Shown here piece by piece: positions 50,600-64,000 of a stretch of DNA of 64,000 bases. The notes beneath the pieces are model-generated. The model made no database searches, was not told the origin of the DNA, and was given only the letters and a program-made list of their open reading frames with translations. This DNA comes from Lucifuga dentata (lineage: Eukaryota; Chordata; Actinopteri; Ophidiiformes; Bythitidae): assembly GCA_014773175.1 (NCBI GenBank), contig VXCM01000470.1:310001-374000 (forward strand), in the 5' to 3' direction. The position numbers and the translations under genes are program-made. Every line of letters starts with the position of its first letter. Within the stretch, counting starts at the first letter, position 1.

Positions 50600-53500
50600 A
50601 TGATCTGTTTTCGCTCTGCAAATTAAAGAATCGTAAAGATTTCAAAATAGGCCCCTAAATGAAAATACGAACATGGAAATGTGTGTCCCCGTTAAGCTCA
50701 GAGAAGTGATGAGGCTTCAAGAAAAAATATCTACAAAAATATATATTTTACAATTATTAACTGTCAGTTAATCTCAAATGAAAGTTACAAAATTAAATAA
50801 GTTTGTGTGTCAAAAAATATACATTATACTACCAAACTATTATATTGCCCGACTCTCCATTCCAACATTTAAATGAAAACAGATATAATTGATTAGCTGA
50901 CTTCTTTGAAGATGCTGTGACATGTCTGACCACGAGATTTTGATCTTGTGGCGATTAATTCTACTCATATTCCTGTCAAAGGAAGCATTTTAAACTGAAC
51001 TGACCAACAACACTGTCCTCTTCTTTGAATGTAAAGGAAGATCGCACTGCTTTCTGTGTTTCTTTCTGATCCTGAGACTCCAAATATGGAAGAGAGGAGT
51101 GTTTATGCAGTAACATGTAGACATCCCTGAGGGACTGTGTACAATCGGCCATACTGCTTTAATTAAAGTCTGGGTGCAGTCTCTGTGTTTTCTGGGTTAT
51201 CTTTGTGTTATTTTATATGGAGACTGTAAATGACTAAGAGGTTTTATCTGTATAAGGGGGTGTGGGAATGATGCTGTATTTTATCTGTCCTCGAAACAGA
51301 GCAAAACACCCAAGAGCAAAGCATGTCCCAGTCCAGATTAATATAAATGTCATTAATGATAAATATCATTCTTCTGTAGCTAATAACTCATACCTAGCCT
51401 AATATTCTGACTCTCTATTTAAGACCATGATGTTGATTCCACATTTGCCAGTGAAAGTATGGTTTGCACTAAGATACAGAAGCTAATATTGATATTGCTA
51501 ATATTGATACTGTGGTACTCGAGTATTCGCCTTCCTCCTTATCCTTTGAATGTCCTCTAGTCAACCATCCCATCCAAGTAATCAGCATCCTTCAAAGAAG
51601 CAAAGCCAAAGCTGAAGCCAAGTCAAACAGAGAGTGTGTCCTAATCAGAGGCACGAAGAGCCGGGCTTATGGAGCCCTTCCCCCCCCACTGCAGGGCCAT
51701 TACTGGACTGCCATGGGCTCAAGATTAGAGCCTCTTCCTGTGTTAGCCATTCAAATTCTGCATTAATGTTTGAAAGAGCAGAGAAAATGCCTGCTCTTCA
51801 TGGATAGATTAATACTGTATGGAAGAGAAACGTGCAAACATCCCAAGTAATATCTGGGTTGAGCTGATGTGGGGGTTCTGTGTTTTTTCTGTCAAAACCG
51901 TAACGTTCTAGTATTTAGCCAAGCAAAATGACAGAGGGTGTAATTTCTGGCACATTAGTATATCACGCAGTTCTACTTTAGTACCGTTTACATTATTATG
52001 TAAATTTAACACGATGAAAAACATTCTATTGATTCATCAAGGAAAAACAGTGATCATTCAATTGTTTTTTCCTTTCCTACTCCTATTTCACCTTCCTAAA
52101 TAACAACTTGATTTACCTTCATATAAGGTAAAAAAGCAAAATAAATAAATAAAGCTCAGATTTATTTTTTTTATGTTGGCAGTCTAGTCTGTCTTTCAGA
52201 ATAGGAGATGCAGGGACAGATTTCAGGGATGGTGCACTCACTGCCTCCCTGCCTGTCCATCTGAACATTAAATAGGTCAGCATTTTAGCGAGTGAAGAAT
52301 CAGTCGCGTCTTTGCCTTCATGACTCTGCCATCTTTAACCATCTGTGTACGTATGACTTCTCAGCATGGATGAAGTAGCCATCAGTCAAGTGATTAGCCA
52401 AATGGCCTCACAGTGAAGACCAGAGTTAGACAGAGTTGTAAAATATAAACTCTTTTGGTTCCATGTGGTTTCCTGTTGTATCCTTTGGCTGGTTGCAGAC
52501 TTTCACTGTGCTGCAGGCTGCAGGCTGTTATAGAAATGACCAGACGGATGCTGGATTGTTTTTCAGCTAAATCAATCAGCCACATTGCTCTCCAGTGGTA
52601 GCTGATTTCTGAATTTATCATATATATTCTGCTCTATTCCCTCCATAGATGTTATGAAAGTGTTTACATTTTTGTCTGTGATGCTTGGTGTGCTTAAGCT
52701 TGTCTCAGTGACAAAGGTTCAGATGTTTCCCTGTTTGATCGGTTAACTATAGTGTTATTTTGTTGATTATGTATGGGTGATCCATAAATTGGGCTTTTAA
52801 AAGTAAGATTTTTAGGATATTCTTTGCCACCTTGTGCTGAAAATGAAAAGCTCAATTCTTAACCTAATATAATTTGCCCTCATGATTTTTCTTTTTTTTT
52901 CAGATTTCTTTACTTTGATTTGTCATTAGCTCCATTCTGGCTTCTCTCGCCAACACTGGGCTGCCTTTTATAAACGTGGATTTTTACAGGTTTTGATTGT
53001 GACACTCCTAAACTCAAACTCAGAGAACCTCTTTACTGCTGTTGTCTGAACTCTTACCTGGAACTAACCCAGGGTGGCAGAAACTGCCAGAGAAGTGCAC
53101 TCCATCTCATACCGTACATCCTCAAAAATACACAAGCACGTTCACCACAGCATGGCTGCTGGAAGGAACAGGACCGTAAAAAGCCATTTATTTCGTTCAT
53201 TGATCAAGTGATGTCTGTAGATGTGCCCTCCAGACAAGCCAGCTCAATTTGTAACTATTATTAGCATAGTTAACTCATCTATCAGGGGTGAGTTGCTTTT
53301 TCATAAATATATTTTGAGTAACAATAATTCAGTTGTTTCTCATGGAAGACAAAACACATTACTTGTTATTCTCATCATATAACCAGCATAGGATTAAAAA
53401 TACTAGGAAATGTGAAAAAATAATGGTTATTTTGATGATTTTGTATCTTAGACTAATGTTTCATTATCAAAGTCTCCATAATGGTCAGTGCAAAATTTTT

Positions 53501-54987
53501 TATCTATATTTAAGCTTATTCTCATTATATGCAGGGCTTCAGTCTCAGGGGTTGATGATGAAATGACACATGACTGACAAATATATTTTATCAGAAGACA
53601 ACATTATTTTCTAGATTGAGGCAAGAGAAGGAAAAGCACTGAGGTCTTATATAATTACGCCTTTGTGTCCAATTAGAGCTTCTTATCACATTACATCTTC
53701 CTTCTAATCTATTTCTCTTCTTCATAAACTGTTCTTTTGGGAAGGTAACAAACACTGGGGTGTAACATGATATTTTTTTTTTTTTTTTAATCCTGAAAAG
53801 GAGATGACTATGTAAAACTGTAAAGCCCTCTCTAGTATGATTTGTCAGAGGTAGCGCACACTGAATATGAGCCAAGGAGTGGCCTTTGTTTGCTAATGTA
53901 GGTCTCCACTAAGGGGGCTGTCTGGATGACCCGGTTTCTGGGACGGTTGTACTGCACATCACATGATGGGCTTGGCCTCGGGGTGAGGCAGTGAAGAAGT
54001 CTAAAGATGGCAGTGGGATGGAGCGAGAGAGAGAGAGAGAGAGAGATGGATGATGAGAAGATGAGTGATAGGAACATTCACTCTTGGCACTTTTCTTAAC
54101 CTGTAAGGACATCACTGACTCCATTCTCGACACAACAGTAGCCTACGTATATATGAAATTTATATGTTAAATTTGTTATGTTCAAACAGCACGAGAAAAT
54201 GTGCTTTACCGTGCTTCATTAACATTCATTTGTCTACATCATAGTGACAGTTACAGCACTTTTACTGGTAATTTAATTAATAATACTTAAAACTGCTTTG
54301 TGCTTCAATATCATCAATATCAACTGGCACTGATGCTCTTTTATGCTTCACCACATTGAAGAAATTACAAGTAAAATTCCTGCATTCAAAATTTTACTAA
54401 ATGTAAACATGTTTTAGCATTTGATTTACTCAATGAATCAGGAGTAAAAAGTACTCACTGTGAAGATTTTGTTGTGTAAGGGTGAGCTGTTAAGAAAATA
54501 ATGGAATAAGAAGGAAAGGAAAAAAAAAATCACGGACAGAGGAGAAAACAGACGACCACTATACAGATACCTAAAATATAAGAATCTCAAAACTATATTT
54601 AAATACTGTTACTTTCCACCTCTCATAGCTGAATACACCATTCCACAGAAATTCTTCAGACCTGCAGCCAGTGTTGCTCTAACAGGGTTGCTCATGTTTC
54701 ATGGCTAAAATAGGCCAGAATAGGCCAGCTGTTTCAGACTGGGTGTGCTATATGATTTAGATCTGTCTGAATGCACCTATCAAGTCCTGCTGGGCAGAGG
54801 CTGAAATGCCTTTTCACCTTCATATTACCTCAGCAATGTGCTCCAGAAACCTGTAACAGAAACCAGATGCAGAGAAAAGAAATACACCCCATCCTCTGGA
54901 AATCGCTCCTCTAAGTTAACTCCACCTTTACTAACATTCTATAAACGATATAGGTTTGATTTTTTATCATACTGAGTTGCTTGCTTA

Positions 54988-55677
54988 TGTAGCAGAGCAA
55001 TGAGGTTTGGTTGATCTCCACTGCCGTAGTTTATTTATTTATTATTCATGTTCCTTTTCTTTCCCTTGCTTTTTTTTTGTTACTATTACACTTTGGGGCA
55101 TGGCCAGGGAAGCTGTGTGGTTGGGGGTGCCCCTGCTGTTTGGGGTGTGCACCCTGTTAATTTTCCTCTTTCCTGGCTATGACCAACGTGGTAAGTTGAG
55201 TTTCTTTTTGTGGCAAGTTAATTTGGTTAAATCATTATTTATTATGTCTTGATGTTTGATTTTCTTTGTTTTTTTATGTTAACTCAGTTTATGGCATTTT
55301 CTGTTATTATATTATGTTGTATTCTAAATGTTTTACAATTTATTTTACTAGTATGATTTCATTTATGTCTGGTGTTACTTCTCTTTTAGTGGTTTATGTG
55401 TGCTGGAGCTGAGGCCTGTGTTTTTTTATTTTTTTATCTTCATCTGACCAGGTATTTATCTATTCATTGTACTTTTGTTTCCTTCATGTAAAATATTTTC
55501 ATTGTTTAATGGTTAATTTTTCTCTTTCCTGGCTATGACCAACGTGTGGTTTATGTGTGCTGGAGCTGAGGCCTGTGTTTTTTTATTTTTTTATCTTCAT
55601 CTGACCAGAATAAAGTTGGAGGAAAAAAAAACTCAGCAACGTGAATCTTTCAAACACAAGGCAGTGACACCGCTACA
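54988..55677 (+). mobile_element. Solo LTR of an LTR retrotransposon, 690 bp
   Basis: The element begins TGTAGCAG and ends CCGCTACA, giving the TG...CA ends and 6-bp terminal inverted repeat (TGTAGC/GCTACA) of an LTR. CTTA at 54984-54987 and at 55678-55681 is a matching 4-bp target-site duplication, as in Gypsy-type insertions. AATAAAG at 55609-55615, close to the 3' end, is a well-placed polyadenylation signal. No gag or pol sequence and no second LTR is nearby, so it is a solo LTR. Inside, two blocks (55157-55190 and 55390-55451) are repeated in fused form at 55512-55608. Confidence 0.75.
55191..55389 (+). other. Intron-like interval inside the solo LTR
   Basis: The interval starts GTAAGT and ends CTCTTTTAG, matching donor and acceptor consensus. 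The 34 bases before it and 62 bases after it appear directly fused at 55513-55608, with the junction exactly where splicing would put it. Seen in sequence; that splicing caused it is inference. Confidence 0.55.
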
Positions 55678-56835
55678 CTTACTATGATAAACTTTCACTG
55701 AGTGTCTTTGGAAGATGGTGGTGTCTAATGTTTTCATTTATAGAATTGCTTAAAATGACTGTAGAGCAGGATAACAAAATAGTATTTTTGACATAGGAAC
55801 TTTAGATTATTTTCATTTATATCAGTGACTTAATTAGCACTTCTCTGAGCTTTAAGGAGGACATACTATACATATTGACATTTATACATATTTTCATGAT
55901 CATATTTTCATTCAGCGTTCTATTACAAAAAAATTTCAAAGCTTTAATATGCAAAAAACACTGATCAACTTCTACTCTCCTTGTTGCAGCTCTATGCACA
56001 ATGAGTGAAAACAGACAATTTTAAAGGCCCCCTGAGATCCTGCTCTGTTTTGACTGGCCAGTTGCATAAGGTTTGAGCTGGAAAACACCTATGAAGATAG
56101 ATGTTAACTAAACACTCACTCTCGAGCCTCGTACTGTGTTGCTGCATCTAACCAGGTGTATCAGGGACAGATTCACATGTTACATGTTGACATCAAGTAG
56201 AAGACTAGTCAAAAACAAAGCTTTCAGGGCAGTTCAGGACATATAAGTTTTTCTTAATGGATGCATTTCTGTAAGTGTCAACCTCAAGCTTTGCAACTTT
56301 GACATTGTTCAACACACATGCCCTACTATATTACACTGTTTAAAATGAGGGAAAATAACAATAAGCATTATATGTTCTCTATGCTAGGATCCTGCAGGTT
56401 CATTGTTTTTGTGGTCAAGTTTGTAAAACAGAATGAATTGCCTTTGTCTGAATAATTTCTTCAAGTAGCCACATAAGCTTGCAATGATATGTAGAATAGT
56501 CAAATTGTTCTCACATTATATCACTGTAATGCAACTGCAGTATGTTTATAGTGTTATTTAAAGAAAATGAAGTTGATGAAATAAGGGAAACTATGCAGGT
56601 TTTTTAAAAAGTTCTTTGATAGAACAATTAAATCATCCAACAAGCTGTTACAACAGGGTTAATCCCTTGATTTGTATTATATTTTATAGAATAGTTAGGG
56701 TTAAGTATAATCCAAAATCTATGGTCTTTTTGGTGCATCAAGAGGGATTCTCTATCTTCTCATGGTCTCTGTCTTTGGCCCATCAGACCTTTAAACACTG
56801 AACTATTCTCTTCTGTGTTTCTCTCTTTCTGCCAG

Positions 56836-56857
56836 GATATTGTGAGTATTACTAAAG
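56836..56857 (+). other. pak2 5' UTR segment
   Basis: A pyrimidine-rich acceptor (TTTCTGCCAG|GATATTG) lies 22 bases before the ATG, so upstream noncoding exon(s) exist. They are likely far upstream, as in other PAK genes. Confidence 0.6.
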
Positions 56858-59772
<2,915 letters not shown>

Positions 59773-62700
59773 GTAAGCTCTTTTATATGCTAAACTTACT
59801 TACGCTGTTATTATTAACAAAAGAATTGCTAAGAATATCTGCTTATACTTAAAATTCTAAAATTATATGTACATATAGCTGATAAAGTAAATGCCAGTTT
59901 TTAATAAATACGAACAATCAATTATCTTCAACTTTTATTATTATGGCCTAAATTAAACATGTCACTCTTTATTGGATTTGCTCAGTCTGTGGTCCTTGGC
60001 CATTATGTCTAAAAATCCCTCAACACTGAGTTATTTGGAAATATTTTTGTGCATGTTCTATATACACACTGTATAATTTGACAGGTAAGTTGCAACATTA
60101 TGTGGCTGATGTATTTATTTTGTGGTCGTTAACTGAGGAGAGGTGGTGCTGGTGCTTTTCATAGCACAGACTCACACCTGCAGTAAATCTTTCTCGCCTC
60201 ACTCTCACTACTCTTCTCTCTGGGAATTTCTGGGATTGACTGTGGATTTCAGGCAGCTTCCACTCCACACAGACTTTAAGCTTTAATAGACAAAATCTGT
60301 GTGCTCCCTCCAGAGACTCACTGCCCTCACTATGCGGCATAATGCCCTGAATTTTGCATGCCGATCAGTATGAATCTCACGTCGAGGCGACTGCTGTGAA
60401 AGCCACTGTTGTTCACTGTTTATTTTCCAATCGACTTAACCAGATTTTGAAACACCAATAGACAAACATTTTCACTGAATTGCCTGAATGGAGGGGTCGA
60501 CTGCATCTAGCGGGGGCTCCCGCTGTGCTGACCTCATTCCTAGCTTTGACCAGAGTAATCTACTCTTTGAATGCTCTGCCTGTAGCACGCTAAGCTGAGT
60601 GAAGAAGTGGAATCGGAGTATGTTTAGTGGGATTCACTGCTCCCTGCCCCAGGGAAACTACACTGGGATCAGTTCATGCAGGGATATTGTCTAAGTGAAG
60701 GGCAAGCGGGTGTGGCAGTTACTCTAAAAGGTTCTGCAGGGCTAGTGAGGGTATTTGAGTTTATTTCAGCCTTGGACTGTCACACTGGTCCACGCTTCCA
60801 GGGATGACTCAGCTATTAGCTAGTGCCACAGATTTTCTCCCAGGAGTGAGGCATACTGTCAGAGGTAATTGGTGAAGTGGTTGAAATGTTTGGTTCATGA
60901 GAGAACAGCAACTCATCATGATCTCGCTAATGATGTCTTTCAGAAAATGTTCAGCACCAATGCAAATTTAATCGTCCGCAATTCAGATAAAACTTTAAGG
61001 AAGATATTGAAAGAAAGAATAAAGGACTTTGTGTTTTTCATTGGGGCAACTTATTCTACTAAGTTATATCAGATAGACACAGTGAAAGTCCAATCTTGTT
61101 GCCACATGTCTAACCATAAAGGATTAAGAGACAGACCTGTTTTAAGCCATCTTTGCCGCAATGCTTCCAGAACAGATGACCTACCCTCTTCTCATCCATT
61201 TGAACCAACATTAAAAACTAGTGGTCATCAAGGTGACTTTGTATCTCAAGCAAATGAGTTTGCAGCAAATAGATAATCACCATCCAACCTACATTTGGAA
61301 CTGCAGTTATTAGCCTTAAAGTCACTGTCTTGTCTTCCTATTGTTGCAAGACATTTCCTGTGCTGCTAGTTTTCACACATTTACCAGCTTTTCTAGTCTG
61401 TGAAGATTTCTGATGATGTACATCAAACACGTCCTCCATATCTAATTTCTTATTATGAAAATTTCATGTGTTAGATCCTGATGGTCTCCTGATAATCCAT
61501 AATAATGTTTTCATAGGAGACACTGACAGTATCAGTAATTTTCTTCTCTAAGGTCATTGATCATTTTGAGTGCTTATGACACTGTCTTTTTCCACTCTGC
61601 CATAACACGCAGTGAGTTCCCCCTTTTAAGCCATAAGTTATGTTATGTATTTGACAGCTTCATATTAGGTGTGCTGTATTTTATTTTAGTGTTTCTCAGG
61701 ACTCATCTGGCTTTAGCTGTCAACCAGTCAAGTCAGGAAGCTCAGCAACATTGACGTCTAGTCCATAAAATTGTCATAATAATGGTTTTTAATACTAATT
61801 GTTTTGTAGTATAGTAAAACACAGCATACAATTAAATTTAATTCAAATCATTCAGAGCAGCCACTGCATTTGGTTTTAGACACAGTTTTTCTTCTTATGC
61901 TCTCCACAAAAACAAATTTAACATTTATGCAGCTGAGCAGACATAACCCACTTGCTGTGTAATTTCTGCTTCAATGAAAAGGACACAAATATGACATCAC
62001 TTTTCATGCACTAATAGAAAACTTTGTTTATGTGGGCAGCTGCAACAGTAAACAGTTTTCATTTTCTTTGTCAAATATTGCAACAACCACATTGTGTTGT
62101 AAGACTTTTTTTTTTTTTTTAACAGTTTTCAATACTAAACTGGCAACTTATGCAATATTAGACTGAAAAATAAAGTTGAGTCAAGTCACTGAAGTATAAT
62201 CCCGCAATTTTGGTATTGTAGAAACTACTGGATTGTATCTTGTTTTGTGAAACATTTTAAAACAAGCACAGACATACATTACGGACCCAGGAAAAAAAGT
62301 GGAATTGGGTGGGTGGGTTCTTATTCTTATTGCTATTCTTAATGGGCTCTTATTCACTTCCACTTTACCGTCATTTGCATCTTTTCCTTGTATAGTTTGC
62401 CCACTGAAGACACAAGGAAAAAATGCAAAGAATAGATGTCAGGAGAAACAAACTGAGAAATGATGGATTAAGAGAAATGAAACATCCTCAATCATCATCT
62501 GAAGCGACATCAGCTACTGATGATGATGGAGCCGTCACATTTAATTCCAACATGACGATAAAACAGTTAAATATTCTCCTGGGATTATTAATGTAACCCT
62601 TAAGATGAACAGTTTGATAAGCGCTCACATACTGTATGTATAATATTCTGGCTTTATAATCTACAACTCATCTTACCACTATTAATTTCTAAGTGCATTT

Positions 62701-64000
62701 CACTGCCCATAGAGTTAAACTATAATGCTGATCATCAGCTGCAGCCATTCAATGTTTAGTTAAACATGCCAGTGGATTTTGTTGAACAGATCAGTAATGT
62801 TGGTCGTGGTAATATAAGAAAAGTTCTTGTTGTTTTATGCTGTTTTATGTTTCCTTTATCATTCAGACCTGCACACACATCAAGTCACTTTAACCAGATC
62901 TTGAATTAGATAAAACTCATCATGAGTAATTTTACATCTGAGTCATTGCTGTTATTTGCCTGTTCACATGTTTAATGAAACTCATGATGTGGTTGTGTTA
63001 TGATATGGTGTCAGTGCATCATATCAGCTGCAGTAGATCTGTCCAATCAGAAACACATTTCCAGTGAAGCGGCATATGCCTCAGGTAACAGGCTTCTGCA
63101 TAAGATTGTCTCATGTTTCCTCGCTCAAGTGTTGCCTGAGGAAGCCTTCTTGATCTTCACTCCTTCATCCCCAGAGCAGAAATAAGAGCTTTGGAACACC
63201 CTTAAAGATGTCAGACCTGATTGGTTTACAGGTCACGGGAGGCTCATGGAGCGAGGAACGATCAAATAAGGGCTTCAGAACCTATTGTACTTAGCTTCCA
63301 TATAAAAGCTATTATTTATGATTTTGGTGGCAACATTATGACAAAAAGGAGAGGAAAAAACATATTTAACCGATTTAGTGGCGTGATTTGTCTCCATCAT
63401 ATCCTGTCCTCACATTGTGTGTTAGAAGGAAAGATTATGGACCTAGTGGCCATCCCTCAGTAGCATACCCCTGCCCTCCCCCTCCTCCACTCACTTACTC
63501 TTCAACATTGTGTGGGTTTGTTTTGAGTAAATCCTCCCATTTTTAACCTTCACATTCAGAACCGACTGCTGTCATCTGGGCCTCCTGTCAGCCTTAGAAC
63601 CTGCAGCGCATTATTTGACAAGGTAACTCCTCCATATTACTTTCCACATGATGTATGTCTGCATTGGCTTTTAAGCTAAATGCAGCCATTTGATCTTCTA
63701 ATTTTGATTACACCAACTAATGCCAAATGCTCCAGCACCAGCACCGCTTTCATGTTGAACGGAAAGGACCATTATTTTAGATGTGTCAAAGATTTGATTT
63801 TAGAGGCATCATCACTCTCTGTATTGAAATTTCATGGAGGGTATGATTGGATCTTTTACTTTTTGACCATAAAAATGCAGTTAATTTCTACCAGAGCTCC
63901 TCTTATCTTTGAGCATTTCCAAATGGTCCATCTCTGAAATGGCAGGGCAGGGGCGCATGCCACAGAGGGTTGTGATGATTGTTAAACTTCTGCATGTATG
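59773..64000 (+). other. Start of a long pak2 intron
   Basis: A strong donor (CTG|GTAAGC) opens this interval and no later pak2 exon is visible up to the window end; in particular the acidic Glu/Asp run expected next is absent. An open frame of 135 codons at 60869-61276 is charged and has no family resemblance, so I treat it as chance. Confidence 0.65.

Larger units (their letters stand above)
36076..54987. other. Gene-poor spacer, right part
   Basis: No supported gene in about 19 kb. It holds a MITE (37452-38037), (GA)n tracts at 43760-43782, 45452-45475 and 54024-54046, a (GT)n tract at 45268-45319 and short perfect hairpins at 43843-43877 and 48543-48567. It also has promoter-like CCAAT/TATA pairs and N-joined T-runs near 44963 and 48779. 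It probably includes distal promoter and noncoding 5' exons of pak2, since the first pak2 coding exon begins with a splice acceptor, but these could not be fixed. Confidence 0.5.

Noticed and set aside
60869..61276. 135-codon open frame in the pak2 intron
   Set aside because: Charged but without recognised motifs or a promoter. Not supported.

Overview
This window looks like nuclear DNA from a ray-finned fish, probably a spiny-rayed teleost. It is AT-rich and carries long poly-A/T runs, many dinucleotide microsatellites and short teleost-type dispersed repeats. Genes are split by GT-AG introns, and the encoded proteins are vertebrate ones. Five genes could be rebuilt at exon level, four of them complete. 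Every splice junction reported was read from the sequence and checked for reading phase; none was confirmed by transcript data.

Left third (3.3-28.6 kb), in order: chrdl2 (minus, 11 coding exons, 444 aa, secreted BMP antagonist with three VWC domains); spag7 (minus, 7 exons, 229 aa, R3H-domain nuclear protein); a beta-defensin (plus, 3 exons, 63 aa, antimicrobial peptide precursor); mepce (minus, 4 coding exons, 739 aa, 7SK snRNA gamma-phosphate methyltransferase). The defensin fires away from spag7 and towards mepce. It lies between two CTCF-like motifs.

Middle (28.6-56.8 kb): a gene-poor stretch in which I see no convincing protein gene. It holds a 369-base assembly gap and several repeat insertions, three of which have readable boundaries: a 5'-truncated LINE 3' end with a perfect 13-bp target-site duplication, a 586-bp MITE with long terminal inverted repeats, and a 690-bp solo LTR with a 4-bp duplication. 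The LTR carries the same two blocks twice, once separated by a perfect GT-AG interval and once fused.

Right end (56.8-64 kb): the first four coding exons of a pak2-type p21-activated kinase (plus). They cover the SH3-binding N-terminus and the CRIB/autoinhibitory region. The kinase domain lies beyond the window.

These genes do not form a pathway; they are neighbours on a chromosome. I found no RNA gene, CRISPR array or wholly new system. The most unusual signal is the intron-like structure inside the solo LTR. Many single N bases mark contig joins and sometimes false duplications, so local structure beside them should be distrusted.
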